Source of the DNA: Artocarpus heterophyllus
Lineage: Eukaryota; Streptophyta; Magnoliopsida; Rosales; Moraceae
NCBI GenBank assembly: GCA_025403435.1
Contig: CM046350.1
Span: 33,360,062 to 33,424,061 of the forward strand
Reading direction: 5' to 3'
DNA length: 64,000 nucleotides
The notes beneath the pieces are model-generated. The model was not told the DNA's origin. It was given only the letters and a program-made list of their open reading frames with translations, and did not search any database. Each line of letters begins with the position of its first letter. Positions within the stretch are counted from its first letter, which is position 1. Below are positions 1-12,537 of this stretch, piece by piece. Both the position numbers and the translations under genes were made by a program.

Positions 1-2907
1 AGCTACAAAGACTACGAACATCTCTTGCTTCACAGGCAATGTTAAAGGCTTGAGTTCCTGGCTGCACGTGAAAACAACTTATTCTGTCGTCTTCACTGAC
101 ATCGAGAAGCTGACAGACTGATTTCCTGGTCCATGTGGAATACCCTCCCAGCTAAATTTTGTATCGGATGTGCACGTAGATCGTTCTTTGAGTTTTTCAG
201 ACCACGTGAAAAAGTTCCAAGAAGGTTTGGAATAAATAGAGAGAAACCGGTAGCAAAGGCCAGCAGCGAACTCCTGAGTGCAAGGGCTGAAATGACTTTT
301 GAACTTTTGCTGTCGATGTCAATGAAGGATGCACTAAATAGGTCAAATTCTTTTGCAAGCCTCTTCAACTGCATTGATATTTCAGCAATTTTTTCTATTG
401 ACAACATGCACTCTGCCACAAAACTTTTGCTAACCTGAACATTGCAGCTACCCTTTCCCCAGAGAAATTGAATGGTTCCTACAGTTTCAAGTACATCCAC
501 CACCGCTCTTAATGCTTTAGCTCGTAAAGACAAGAACCATCTTTGGAAACAAAACGCTTGACCAGATATAACATCTTCTGATGTTTCTTTTGAGGAGCAA
601 ATACCGCTACAAGCACTTTGAAGCACTTTGCTACATCTAGGTTCATACAATGCATTTGTGGCTTCATCGTCCATTTCATCCTGGTTGTTACTGAGAAGTG
701 TAAGAGGGAGTTTGATTGCCTGTGACCTGTCTGTTATGCTGGAATCTTGTTTCGTTGAATGAAAGAGCATAATTTGTATCTCAGAATGAGCAAATTGAAA
801 CAATGATTTTATCCAGCAACAACACGAATCAGAAAGAACCTGTGTAATTAGCTGTTGAAATATAAATATACAAATGAACCATGCACCCTGACACGCTGAA
901 TACATTCCAGCTTTGTATGCAGGCCAATATCATTTCTTCCACAACCTTCTTTGCGAATTCAAGGGTAATCAGCTCATGCTCAATTGAGTAATTGTGCGGC
1001 AACATACCTGAGTTTCCATCAAGCTTGCAACTTTCCTTACTTATATTACCCCAAAGAACTTTAGAATTCAACAACAGCAACAAGATTGTGTGTGTATAGC
1101 TATTGAACAACTTGCATTCACATCCATATTCAACAAGAAGCTTCACTTTCTTGAACACAAGCATAGTGATACCACCAGCTTCACTAAGAATTTGAAGATA
1201 AGTCACCAGGAAATTATAAACTTTACATGCAAGCTTCCCTACAATGACTCTGCTCTTTCCTCCATTAGTATTTGTCCTCTCATGAACTAATGAATCTGTT
1301 TGTGCTGTGGACAAGACATTGTCATTCACAGTGGAGAGGTATCTCACAAATACCAAAATCTGATCAAGCACTAGAGAAGCTAAATTCCAGTGTTCTCTAA
1401 CCATAGAAAGAAGAAGATTGAGCAGGTTGTTAATTTCTTGAAACGCTACAGAATCGGTCTGACAAGGATTAAAGAGTGACTTCACCATAAATATTATCCG
1501 ATTAAAAATTTGTGAAACCACTTGAGATGGTATTGGAGAGTGACATGACAAAACAAATCACATATCTCTTCTGCCTTTAAACTTATTTGATACATCAACT
1601 AGAACACGAATGGCTAGCATGCTCATTGACCTGATTGGAGAATGGGATGCATTCTCAGCAACAGTTGACAGCTTACCAAAATCAAGAGTATCACCGCATA
1701 CACAGAAGCACCTGCAATTGTTCCAGATTAATAGATTTTAAACTTGACAGCATGAACAAATTCATCTATAATAATTGAAACATGTAAACAACCTTACGCA
1801 AAACGTAAGAGCTTCACATTGCATGCTTGTTGGAAGTTCAGGTTCACCTAGTGTGCTGAATATTGCTTCAGCCAGTTTTGGGTTAACAGTGACCTACTCC
1901 TTTACTGAAGATAAAATGAAGACATATCAGTGCAGTTGCACGTTCTCTGAGAGTTTTTTTCTTGAATGAGAAACAATAAAAGAAATTCCACATGTCAACA
2001 AGAAAAGAATCATTGAGTATTCCTCAAAAACATGCAAAACGTCTTATATACGGGAAGATTGTCACTAAATACAATAAAAAAGGTAACTAAAGAGGTAAAC
2101 TTCTGTATGATTTCTCCTTATTTATCTTTTCAAGATCAATGTTAAGCACTCCAAGCACAAATATGCCGACTAAAGTGGAAAAGAAAGTGGTTATTATAGG
2201 AAAAAGAAATCTACTAAAAACGTGACAGTTGACTGTTGATCATCCACTTCAATGGCAAATAACACTTTGAAAAAGCTATTTCCTATTCTACATGAAATTT
2301 TAATGTTAATTACATGGCTGCATTAAGGTACCTGATCAGAAATAAGAATTGTTGATGCGGAAGCAAATTTAGAGAGTGAAATGAGCAATGCCACCTGATA
2401 ATCCTCTTCTGGAGAGTCTAAGGCTAGCTTTAGACCTGTCTGCAAGCAAGTCGTCAGTATGAGTTGTCTTACACATTGTCATTAAATTTACAGATAAACC
2501 AACCAAGAAAAGAAATAAAAAGAATTAAGCCCAAAGAAAAAAGGACCAAAAAATTAATGCAAATATATGCACAAATTCTATGTTTGGTGCACAAGGTTGT
2601 ATGAATGACACATGATAATCATTATGAATTAAGAATGAATGGATTTCATTAGACTGTGTAGAATCCTATCATGTGCTTTGTATAAGATCGGACAGGATTA
2701 CCTTGTAGGTTTAACAAATGGATTGTAATTAACTTAAACAATACAGGTATGTCTGCAGAATTTCACCATATGTATGTATATACATTAGGATGTATTTAAT
2801 CTTTATTAACTTTAATGACAAGAAACATACACGCACATCAACATACATCCAAGAATATATCAAAACTAAAACGTTACTCGGATCAAAACATGACATACAT
2901 AACATAC

Positions 2908-3083
2908 ACGCACACCAACACACATAACATGTTTTTGAAAAGATCCTAATAAGTTAAGAGGAAAAGCAGGCAATTCAGTATTTGATCCACAACTCACGCA
3001 CACCAACATACATAACATTTTTTTGAAAAGATCCTAAAAAGTTAAGAGGAAAAGAAGGCAATTCAGTATTTGGTCCACACCTC
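2908..3083. repeat. 88-bp tandem duplication in INTS7 intron 2
   Basis: Two near-identical units, 2908-2995 and 2996-3083, both starting ACGCACACCAACA and ending in a TTGRTCCACA-type stretch. They differ by a few substitutions and small indels. The repeat is intronic on the minus strand and does not touch a splice site. Confidence 0.5.
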
Positions 3084-3299
3084 TTGGGGAATCCTTGTCT
3101 AAGAGTTTTATTAAAACCCATATCATATCATTTGATTATGCCAATTGCCATATCAACTCCAAGCTTAATCAATGCTATCACCAGTCCCCTGTGCCCCACC
3201 CCAAATTAAGACATATCAGGCAAAATTAAGCAATAGCATTATTCAACTAATCAAACAATCCTCTTACATGCAAGATTTATATGCTGATGATGTTCAGTG

Positions 3300-3300
<1 letters not shown>

Positions 3301-3330
<30 letters not shown>
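3301..3330. repeat. (TA)15 microsatellite in intron 2
   Basis: Uninterrupted TA dinucleotides just inside the donor of intron 2, whose GT is at 3349-3348 on the minus strand. A likely polymorphic marker. Confidence 0.5.
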
Positions 3331-3333
<3 letters not shown>

Positions 3334-4309
3334 ATTTAAGGGAAAGAACCTTGTAAGCTCTCGTTGCAGTTTAACATGAGTATCCCATTTTCGCATAGAG
3401 TTGAGCGGCAGCTAACTTTACAGACGACGATGTTTCAGATGAAGTCATCATATTAATCAGCATCTCTAAGAAAACACACGGAAAGTCATCTGATGACTCG
3501 CAAAAACATCCAGCAGCAAATAGAGCTGCTGTTGCCTGCCAAAAAAAAAAGAAAAGCAGATAAATTAAAGGGCTCAAATAAATTCTAATAAGTTTTGCTG
3601 GGCAAACCATTGATGTATAGAACAACTCAATAGACATTGAGCAAAGGGCAAGTTGCATAAATTTCAAACAGTTATCTCTCCATGAACGACAGTTCTCATT
3701 GAAAAGAGCCATATTTTTCAAAATTTCAACTTCAAATAACAAATACAACTTTATAAAAATCAAATAAAAAGAAGACCAAAGAACTAACCTCACCTCCAAA
3801 ACATGAGGAGAGACCATAATAGAAAGCACCAAGTATCGTATACTCGCACTGTCCTCTGAAAAATCAGCCCAATAACCAAAGAGAATCAAAACCAAAGCCC
3901 TGGAACTAACATCCCCATTATCAAACACAATCTTGACTCTGCTCAACACCTCCAAATAATTACTCACCCTTGATTTTGACAACAGCCCTTTATACCCTTT
4001 TCGTTTCTCACGACTCCTGTACTCCATTAGAAACACTTTCACAACAGAAATGCGTATTTTCTCATCTCCCAACCTGAAAGCGTCCGCCAGGCGCAAGAGA
4101 ATGGCGTTGGCGAAAAGTCGGTCCTCTCAGGGAATAAGGTCGAACATGTGGTGTGCAAGGGAAGTGGGTTCTGGCTCTCTGCTCCATTGCTGCTGTCTGG
4201 GCCCAAACTCCCAGATAGATTCCGCCGGTCGACCAGGGACCTTGGAACGAAGACCCTTTTCCAACTGGATGCTCCATTGCATTGCAAGAGCAGTGGAATT
4301 TCTTTCCAT

Positions 4310-4718
4310 TGTTAGTAAGCTTTGAATTCAACACTTCCTTTAGTCTCTATTTGTTGTGAAATAAGTCCTTGTCTACAACTTATGAATTAAGAATTCTTGC
4401 AGGTCCACTCGACATGAACTAGAAGAACGATCTGACGGATTTGGGGGAGGGCTTTTTGGCGCTCTTATCGTCCTTGACCAAAAAAAAAAAAAAAGGTTTT
4501 TTTGCACAAAAACCCTTGAAGCTTACACCTTGTCAAATTTGGTCCCTAAGTTAAAATTTTTTTTGTAATTAACTCATTAAACTTTAAAATCTGTTACGCT
4601 ACAGGTCCAAATTGAAAACAGTTGGTAAGGTTTGGACGGTTTGATGCATGTGCCTGGCACATGACTATTAGGTCGTTTGGAAGAGCAATTCTAACTAATA
4701 GTTACAACTGTGAACAAT
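4310..4718. other. INTS7 upstream host sequence
   Basis: Non-coding sequence 5' of the INTS7 start codon on the minus strand. It contains a poly-A run at about 4479-4494. From about 4664 it grades into the left half of a MITE-like element. No confident TATA box or other promoter element could be assigned. Confidence 0.5.
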
Positions 4719-4723
4719 GTAAA

Positions 4724-7700
4724 TGTCACGACCCACCTTATCGGATCGTTCTAAGCATTCCTTTACTGTTTAACAGTTTTGTTTAAACAATGAAAAATGC
4801 GCACATTTTTTTAGAATTATAAGTGTACTTTAAGTTTATAATAGTAAAGTCCATTAAATCGTAATTGTTTACAAAAAAGTTTATTTTATTTACTTAATTA
4901 TCATCACATGTCATAACTTGTCTAACATATCTCTTTTTAGTATTACATATTCAAACATACCAAAAAAAAAAAAAATAGCAAAAGCTCTATTGCAGCGGCA
5001 TCCATACCTTAACTACGCACTCGCTCATCCACCATTGCCAGCTCCATAATGGTACTATTTGGACCATTTGGTTGGATTCCCTATAGCATGAAATAACTAT
5101 ATGAGTTATTGTTTAGTAAGTCCAAATATAGCCTATAAGATGATTTTTCTACTAACATGCATGATCCAATCATGCTCAATTATGAACTTCTGTTATGACA
5201 TATAATTAACTTAGCTAGGGCCGAAGTATTTGTGCCAAATACACATAATGGTCATTGTAACACCGAGACCGTATCATAACTTAGAACTCCCCTTATGTTG
5301 GGAGGTTGTTGCAATACATCCTTATGTTATTCGGTGTATTATATACCCGTTCTTTAGATTATGGTGTCATACCATTTATGATGCTCAACTAACTTAAAAT
5401 GAGTATGCTATCAAAATATATGATTTTTCAGTTCTATATTACTTTTTCTTTTTCTTTTTCTTTTTTAAAGAAAACTATTGTTATCCACACTTTAGGTGGA
5501 TTTAGTACTTACTTAATAATAGCACCGTGCTTAATCAATTTTTTTTCGGTCCCCTTCAATATTCCCCTATGTGCCCTGTTTGGACAATTTTTCGTCATTA
5601 GCAATCTTAGTTAATATCGACCCTGATGTCAATAGCTAAACGTAAACACTAACTACCAAATTTAGTTATTGATAGATTTTTTAGAATCTTAGACACATTA
5701 GAACTTATTTGCTTATCTACCAAAGCTGTTCCATCACCCTCGAAGCTAGGGCAAATTTCCCACTAAAGGCCTTGATTTAATTCAAACTTTTCAGGATCTA
5801 TTTGGCCATTTTTCAAAAAATGACACTTTTGTACTCAATGGCCTTAAAACTTTTCGAGCCTACTTTGTTTATAAAATAAATTTTGTTTTGTTTTATAATG
5901 ACAATGACAATGAGGCGTGGGTACCTGTTTTGCGATCAAAACCCGTTTTGACCGAACTTTTTGATCTTAAAGTGATTTGTGAAAATTTTGACGATTTCAC
6001 ACCCTATTTCAAAATCAATCATGTTATATCATTGGGTTCAAAATTATTTTTCCAATAAAGTATAAACTTCCAAAAGTCTCTAAATCCAATTCCTTTAATT
6101 AAAAATCTTCTTCTTTTCTTTTTTTTTAAATAAAAATTTTATGGTTAAAACTTCCAAAATTTATAACTCGTGAACCATATAGAATTTTAATGAACTGTCT
6201 GTGCTCTTAAACCATTTCAATGAGTTCTATAACTTTTGTGTTTTAACTTTTCAGAAATTCAGATTGCAAAGTAGGGTTTCTTGCCATTTTTCAAAATTAT
6301 ATCTAAAATAAAAACTTTATAATTTTACCCTCAAAGAATTTTACAAACTTTTGTTCATAAAAATTGTTAGTTCTATTGTGTTGGGAAAAACCAATATTTT
6401 TTCCAAAAATTTAGTTGCCCTAAAATCTGTCAAAACCATTAGTTTCGTTAAAACACCCAAAAATTATTTTTTAACTAAGTTTTTCAAACTTAGGGTTTTT
6501 AAGCATGTAAACCTAGTTTCCATACTGACTCACATTACCACTAGGCACAAAATAAATCACATAAATATCTCTTAATTTCTTTTCAACATGTCATAGTCCC
6601 TATTTAGTTGTTACATAACAACTACCAAAAGAAAACATAATTATTGTAGTGCACAGTTTAGTGTTTTCCCAAAGTTTCCTTGATGAACCTTGTGGTCTTC
6701 CACTAAAACTTGATCTTAATAATATTCCTTGACATAAACCATAAAAAATCTCTCATCAAAACTCCTTCCAAATCCAAAAGAAAAATTCTAAAGAAAAGGG
6801 AGAAAAGCTAGGGTTTACCTTGAATAAAAACTTGTTTAACTTGATTTTGATCTTGAACTTTCTTGGAAGTTGTTTCTTTGCTAATTGGAAGAAAATTTTA
6901 GGGAATAGGTTTAAAGGCCTTCGAGTTGGTTGAGAGAGGAAATGAGGATATTTTTTTTCTCTCTTAAAGTTATCTTTTGGGCTTATTTGTAATTTTCTCA
7001 AACTTTGGGGCAAAAGTGAATTAAAAATTCTTTTCCCTATGACCAAGCTTTGCCATATGTCTCCATAGGGTCGGTGGCAAAATTTCATCCTCTTATGCAC
7101 AAGTAAGTGGGTCCCACAACCTTTTTATACTATATAAAATTACATTACACTGTATTTTTCTTATACTGTCAGTGTAGAATAGAATAGATATTATCTTTAA
7201 TAGTCTAAAATTATACCGACTTACTTTTTCCCATACTTTCTATCCCCATCACAATGACTTACTTTTTCCCATACTTTCTATCCCCATCACAGTATTTCAT
7301 ATATCTGTATTTATACTTTGTCAATACCATTTTACTGTATTGAATACTCTTTTACCAATATGTGTCTTTTTACACTACATTCATCAACTAATGAATTATC
7401 AACACAAAAATCTTTTTATTAGTTTTTTTTTTTTCTGATTGACAATAAACTATTTTTATACTACTTGGGCTATGGCATGGTTATTTACTTTAATTGATAC
7501 ATATTTCTTTATACTACTTCATACCACAAAATTTTATATTTATTGTGATATAAATTCCATTTTGAGAGTATTTTACAAAAAAAAAATTCTTTTTGAGCAA
7601 TCATACTTATAAAATTTGCATATTAGAAATACTCCTAATTGCACAAAATTTAGAGACATAATTCACATTAATATCATCTGTAAACATTTTCTTTTATTAC

Positions 7701-7792
7701 AATTTTACAAAATACAATTTATCAAGGAAAATTCATTATTTAAATCTCAGTGAATTCTAGATTTAAGTAAATAAATTTTATTGGACATTACA
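4724..7792 (-). mobile_element. Solo LTR of a Ty3/gypsy-type element, 3.07 kb
   Basis: In + orientation the sequence starts TGTCACGACC and ends GGACATTACA. It is flanked on both sides by the 5-bp target duplication GTAAA (4719-4723 and 7793-7797). In the inferred element orientation (minus) it begins TGTAATGTCC and ends GTCGTGACA, a terminus style shared with the other gypsy LTRs here. It has no long ORF and no internal domain, so it looks like a solo LTR left by LTR-LTR recombination. Parts at about 6150-6290 resemble 38640-38790 in the 4.8-kb solo LTR, so the two families are related. Family assignment is inferred; the termini and duplication are read directly. Confidence 0.5.
7218..7293. 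repeat. 38-bp tandem duplication inside solo LTR
   Basis: Units 7218-7255 and 7256-7293 are nearly identical, both starting GACTTACTTTTTCCCATAC. Confidence 0.5.
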
Positions 7793-7905
7793 GTAAAGCT
7801 CTCACATTCTAGAGTAAAAAGCTATAGTGTAAGCTCTCACAAGTTACAATTTTTAAACCAAAACTATTGGTTCCAACTATTCTTCTAAAAGGCCTATATA
7901 TAACA

Positions 7906-8852
7906 AGGATAATGACTGTTATTCTTATTTATCCCTTACCTCAAAGTTTATTTTTTTAAGATTAAACATAGTCTGAGTTTAACTCAAATTTTTCTATTTC
8001 AATCACAATAATTAAAAAAATGCATCTTTAACTGAAATTTACTAAGAAAAATTTAAAGAACATAAAATATTTAGCATAAAAATAAGCTTAACAAAAAATA
8101 AAAAAGAAAAAAGAAGAATGGTGATTACATTCTTCTATCTATCACAAGTAATGACGAAGCAAGAAAATTAGTTGAGTCAAAATTTTACAACTAACAGTGT
8201 GTAACAACAGCCATTTTCTTTAACCAACGCAATGTAACGTTTGACAATTTATGCATCATATGAATGAAATTATTACTTAGATGCATATTTTGTGTCAAAA
8301 ATACTAGTATGATATTTGTGATTATGAATTTACAATGAGCTAACGACTTTATTTGCAGTGGATGGACTAAGGAATTTCAATAACGCAAAGTGCCTAATGA
8401 ATGTGTTCTATTTTGGTGGTTTACTTGGATTCTTACTATGTCGGTTTGGGAGTGCCACCCAAAAACTACATGTCCTTTTTGGGACGCAGAAATGTACAAA
8501 AAAAAAAAAGAAAAAAAATCCCAAAATGACATGTCATTTTGGGAGTGTCACCCAAAAACAGCATGTCATTTTTGGGAGGCAGAATGCAAAAAAAAAAAAA
8601 AAAAAAAAAATCCAAAACGACACGTCGTTTGGACTGTCTTCTTCCCACGTCCACAGTTACAGCAATGAGCCATTTGATTCCAAAAATCCATTGTAATCAT
8701 TTCTCTTTAATTCTTCATGTTAAAAGTCATCAAATACCTCATTTAAACTCATCTAGAAACTTGCTTATAGCATAACAAAAGATTAAAAAAAAAAAAAAAA
8801 GAACGTGGTGCAGGAACATACACCAACCAACCGACAATCCCCCATCACGAAC
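7906..8852. other. Intergenic AT-rich sequence, no gene seen
   Basis: Host or old repeat DNA between the MITE-like right end and the gypsy-1 target site. No coding potential was recognised. It contains the about 92-bp duplication at 8447-8632. It may include the start of the gypsy-2 LTR interrupted by gypsy-1, but no start could be fixed; TGTAACG at 8231 is a weak candidate. Confidence 0.5.
8447..8632. repeat. Tandem duplication of about 92 bp with palindromes and poly-A
   Basis: Two units (about 8447-8539 and 8540-8632) each carry a GGGAGTGYCACCCAAAAAC motif, a TGTC(A/C)TTTTTGGGA stretch, a long A tract and a dyad. The first dyad, 8520-8543, is a perfect 24-bp palindrome centred on ACATGT. 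The second is AAACGAC-AC-GTCGTTT. Local ORFs across it are low-complexity lysine runs and are not genes. Confidence 0.5.
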
Positions 8853-10011
8853 GGTCCTGTCATGCCCCGGAGTACGGTAGGTGACGTGGCGGATTATTTA
8901 AATTAATTAAAAGAAGAATTTAATTAAAATCAAGAGTTTAGGGGCTAAATTAAATATTAAAAATGCGAGAGTTTCAAAACAACATTTTATAAAAGAATTC
9001 ATACACATTAAGCAATTGAAATCATTAAACGAATAATAAAATAATAGAGAGCCACGAGTATGGGTCCCACAGACCCACAACTTATGCACACACATAGTAC
9101 TGATAATATAACAATACAACTATAGTCCAAGCATAAAGAAAGTTAAAAACATTACATGCCTTGTTTAATTTATACAAATAATCTAATAAATCCTTCTACT
9201 GCTCCTAAGTTCGGTCCGTTGAATCCTCTCCGAACCTAAATGGGAAACCACCTAGAAGGGGGGAATTCAAAAACAAAGAAAATGTGAGTGAAAGGCTCAG
9301 TAGGACGGTATTTTATCAAATTATTTAATTTAAAGGAAAATCTCATTATTCAAGGAATTACTCAAAAGAAACATTGAATAAATAAATAAATTTAAATAAA
9401 ACCGTTCTTACCCAAAACAGTTTACTCAGACAACCAGAAATATCATTTTCTTTTCCTAGGCAAACCATAAGGATATCACCACCGTAATGGCCCAGCTGGG
9501 TTTCGGGACCTGCCCCCAAAGTCGATCGCTACACGACCCGATCTTTGATATGGCATCATGCCCTTATATTCATTTCTAACATTATTCAAAATCCATTTAC
9601 CAAATGTTTCCATTATCATTTATTATGAAGTTCATCTCAGTTCATGGTTTACAAAAATACAATCAATAATTTCCATTTTCAATCAACTGTTGAAAATATT
9701 TTTATAGAAACCCTTTTTAAAGCCAAATCATTTTGAAACTAGGCTACCAAAGAATGGGATAGAAGTCCTACCTCGATACTCGTGCTGGTGCCCCACACTG
9801 GAACCGTGGTCCGCTATACGTTAGCTCCACGGAACCACGAACAATCCTAGATACACACTAAGTCGATCAATATCTAGTTCTAGACATTCTATATTACTAA
9901 ACCATTTCATGATGTCCTAGTGTGCCATTTGTATCTTTAAAATCATTTTATAAGGTTGAAATTTCAATCAGGGTTCAAAGCAGTAAAAACGGGTGAAAAA
10001 TCACAAAATTT

Positions 10012-10196
10012 TCCTATGCCCTGCCGACCTGCCGGACGCCCTACTTCGGCCGACCGAACTATGCAGTTCGGCCTGCCGGAAATCAAGTCTGGTCGGCCAG
10101 AAATTTTCCAAGTTTGGCCTGCCGAACGGTGTAGTCTGGCCTGTCGATCCTTTGAATCCGACCTGCTGAACACGTAGTTCACCCTGCTGAACTGGA
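10012..10196 (-). repeat. Dyad array in gypsy-1 3' LTR
   Basis: About eight imperfect units of 21-25 bp, read on the minus strand. Their core is close to TTCGGCAGGCCGAAC, e.g. TTCGGCAGGCCAAACT and TCCGGCAGGCCGAACT. Each intact core is a dyad, TTCGGC and GCCGAA around AG. The array is GC-rich inside an AT-rich LTR. Confidence 0.5.
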
Positions 10197-10675
10197 AAAA
10201 CTCAGAAATTCCAGCCACGCATTTTCAATCTCCCAAAATCCAAATCTTGATTTTAACCTATTTTTCTCAAATCTCAGGCATGGAAAACAATCATAGATGA
10301 TTGAAAAACATACTAGAACACTTTTGAACTCATTTAAACAAGATTTAAACACAAAAATCTCAAAAATCCAAAAATGGGGAAAAATGAAGAAAAATGAAAA
10401 ATCTTGAATCTAATCCGTTTTTTTTTTCAATCTAAGCTTAGATTCTAGTTGTTCTAAGTTCCTTTTACTCAAATCAAGGGTTTTCTAAGCTCAAACGAAC
10501 TTAGATTTTAAAAATGCACGAAAATTTGAAAATTTAGAAAAAGTTTAGAAATTTCAAAACTAACCTCGAATCGAAGCTTTAAATCCACGTTTTTGGTTGC
10601 CAAATCTCATCCCCAAGCTTCCCATTCGCTAACCCGAAGCTTAGACCTGAATTTGGCTTCAAAATCTTGAAGAAA

Positions 10676-10800
10676 TTTGAGTGAGAAAGAGATAGACCGA
10701 GAGAGAATAAGAGAGAGAGATCACGGGCGAGAGGAGGAGAGAGAGAGTGATCAGAGAGAGTGAAGAGAGAGGGAGAGAAGAGAGAATAAATAGAGAGAAA
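10676..10800 (-). promoter_or_regulatory. Putative LTR core promoter of gypsy-1: TATTTATT plus CT-rich tract
   Basis: On the minus strand TATTTATT (10792-10785) is followed by about 110 bp of CT-rich sequence. The solo LTR at 44017 has the same arrangement. A TATA-like box followed by a pyrimidine-rich leader suggests a transcription start region; this is inference. In the other gypsy-1 LTR the TATA-like box has changed to TAATTATT. Confidence 0.5.
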
Positions 10801-11064
10801 TGGTGAGCGATTTTACTGTGCGAAAACCAAATGCCACCCACGATTTTGTAAAACGGAATATTTTAACATTTTACAAATTTTTGTGCTTTAAAACTCAAAA
10901 CATCATTTTAAAACAATAAGAAATCATTTGAATTTATCAAATTAACAAACAACCTAAAATTCAAAATTCAACCAAATAATCAAATTAGTTTTGAAACAGT
11001 AATTATGGCACACTAATTCATCATTTATATTACAATAACATTAAATAAATTTCAGGGCGTTACA

Positions 11065-11081
11065 ACTCTCTACCCCTAAAA
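11065..11081 (-). other. Polypurine tract of gypsy-1
   Basis: The minus strand reads TTTTAGGGGTAGAGAGT immediately before the 3' LTR start TGTAACG. This is the expected position and composition for plus-strand priming. Confidence 0.5.
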
Positions 11082-11112
11082 GAAATTTTGCCCTCGAAAT
11101 TTACATCTCATT

Positions 11113-12390
11113 TCAAAAACAAAACAAATGCGGATACAACTCCCGCATACCCGACTCTAGTTCCCAAGTGGCTTCATCAACCCCGTGATGCTGCCACACG
11201 ACCTTTACCAACGATATCTCATGACGACGCAAACTAATCACTTTTCGATCGATGATCTGAATCGGCACCTCCTCGTACGTCGTATCTTCCCGAACCTGCA
11301 CATCGTGAAATGAAACTATCTTACCCTGCTCAGGCGGACACTTCCTAAGTATCAACACGTGAAACACATCGTGAACATGAGAAAGTTCGGGCAGAAGATC
11401 AAGCCAATAAGCAACCACACCAATACACTGAGTGATCTCAAACGGTCCAATATACCTCGGTGCAAGCTTTCCACTCACTCCGAACCGCATACTTCCTTTA
11501 TGAGGCGATACCTTCAAGAGAACGAAATCTCCAACCGCGAACTCTAAGGGTCTATGCCTCCTATCTGCGTAACTCTTTTGTCGACTCTGAGCTGCCCTCA
11601 ATCGATCTCGAATCACAGCGACTTTCTTGTTGCTATCAAGGATCTCATTTGGCCCAAGAATAACCCTGTCTTTCGGCTCTGCCCAACACACCGGTGACCA
11701 ACACAGTCGCCCATACAACGCCTCGAACGGTGCCATACCAATACTCGCCTGATAACTATTGTTGTATGCGAACTCTACCAGATGCAAATATTTCTTCCAA
11801 TTCCCGTCAAAGTCTAACGCACAGGCACGCGACATATCCTTGAGAATCTGAATAACCTGCTCAGACTGCCCATCAATCTAAGGATGAAACGCCGTACTGA
11901 AGTTCAAATCCGTACCTAAAGCCTCCTAAAAACTCCTCCAGTACTTAGCATTAAACCTGGTGTCTCGATCAGAGGTGATGGACAAAGGAACTCCATGCAA
12001 CCTCACAATGTTCTGCAGATACAAATCCCCGAGGATCTTCCTTGAACATGTCGACCTGAACGGAATGAAATGCGTCGATTTCTTCAACCTGTCGACCACG
12101 ACCCAAACTGCATCATGCCGCTGCTCCGTCCTCGGCAAACCTGTGAGAAAATCTATCATCACATGCTCCCATTTTCACCTTGGAATAAGAAGCGGCTGAA
12201 GCTGACCTGCAGGCTTCTGATGCTCAACTTTCACTTGAAGACACGTTGTACACTTAGCCACATACTCTTGAACATCTTTCTTCATGCCTCTCCACCAATA
12301 TTTCCTCTTCAAATCACGATACATCTTTGTGCTCCCCGGATGAATAGCGAACTGAGACCTATGAGCTTTGTCCAAAACGGCTTTCGTCAC
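11113..12390 (-). pseudogene. gypsy-1 integrase with C-terminal chromodomain
   Basis: Integrase module of the gypsy polyprotein. From 12390: an HHCC-type zinc region (AIHPGSTKMYRDLKRKYWW, then CTTC). Next is the catalytic core, with VMIDFLTGLP carrying the first Asp, ITSDRDTRF the second Asp and DGQSEQ the Glu. Then YNNSYQASIGMAPFEALYGR, and at the C-terminus a chromodomain-like end (VKVVWQHHGVDEATWELES). That domain can target integration to particular chromatin in chromoviruses. One reading frame is broken only by stops, near 12173, 11926 and 11878; the last two replace probable Gln codons (CAG to TAG). Domain identity is high-confidence; it is not functional. Confidence 0.5.
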
Positions 12391-12537
12391 CTCGGCGATA
12401 GCTAGAATTGCAAGACACTATCGGAAATACAACGATCCATCTGCATGCACGCTCCATTCTTCAAACTGCTCCTCGTTTTGAATCCTCTACCAAATCCCCT
12501 ATAAATGCTGATCCTGCCACTGATTTTGCTTCACCAT

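Larger units (their letters stand above)
1..4309 (-). pseudogene. INTS7: Integrator complex subunit 7 (EMB1895-like), decayed, 3' end beyond window
   Basis: The product resembles plant INTS7, an ARM-repeat scaffold subunit of the nuclear Integrator complex (snRNA 3'-end cleavage, promoter-proximal termination). ATG is at 4309 (MERNSTALAMQWS). Exons with consensus splice sites and phase 0: 4309-3794, 3535-3350 (LFAAGCFCE), 2439-2332 (LISLSKFASAS). Then come 1960-about 1798 (LICLHFIFSKGVGH, PKLAEAIFSTLGE) and a long exon from 1711 leftwards (AENASHSPIRSMSMLAIRVL, SGQAFCFQRWFLSLRAK, KRLAKEFDL). Lesions: TGA 4127-4129 where a Gly codon is expected; TAA 3371-3373; frameshift near 1880; TGA 1558-1560; frameshifts near 930 and near 105, where the frame resumes with SCFHVQPGTQ. 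The exon 4 donor is uncertain (GTAAGG or GTTGTT). Retained introns argue for a decayed gene or gene duplicate, not a processed copy. Identity is from remembered similarity to the Arabidopsis protein. Clustered assembly error is the alternative to true pseudogenisation. Confidence 0.5.
4664..7900. mobile_element. MITE-like non-autonomous DNA element, split by solo LTR
   Basis: The left side (about 4669-4723, AGGTCGTTTGGAAGAGCAAT) and the right side (about 7793-7905, whose reverse complement reads AGGCCTTTTAGAAGAATAG) form imperfect inverted termini once the solo LTR at 4724-7792 is removed. The inner sequence (gagagctttacac-type motifs) resembles the 46.5-48.8 kb elements. Superfamily and exact ends are not resolved, and no clear target duplication was seen. 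Confidence 0.5.
8858..11064 (-). repeat. gypsy-1 3' LTR (left in window)
   Basis: 2207 bp. On the minus strand it starts TGTAACGCCC and ends GGCATGACA. It contains the GA/CT-rich putative promoter region (about 10676-10800) and the dyad array at about 10012-10196. Partner LTR: 15800-17987. Confidence 0.5.

Noticed and set aside
8358..8775. Several Lys-rich open frames
   Set aside because: Poly-A tracts of a tandem duplication read as Lys; all three frames are open for trivial reasons.
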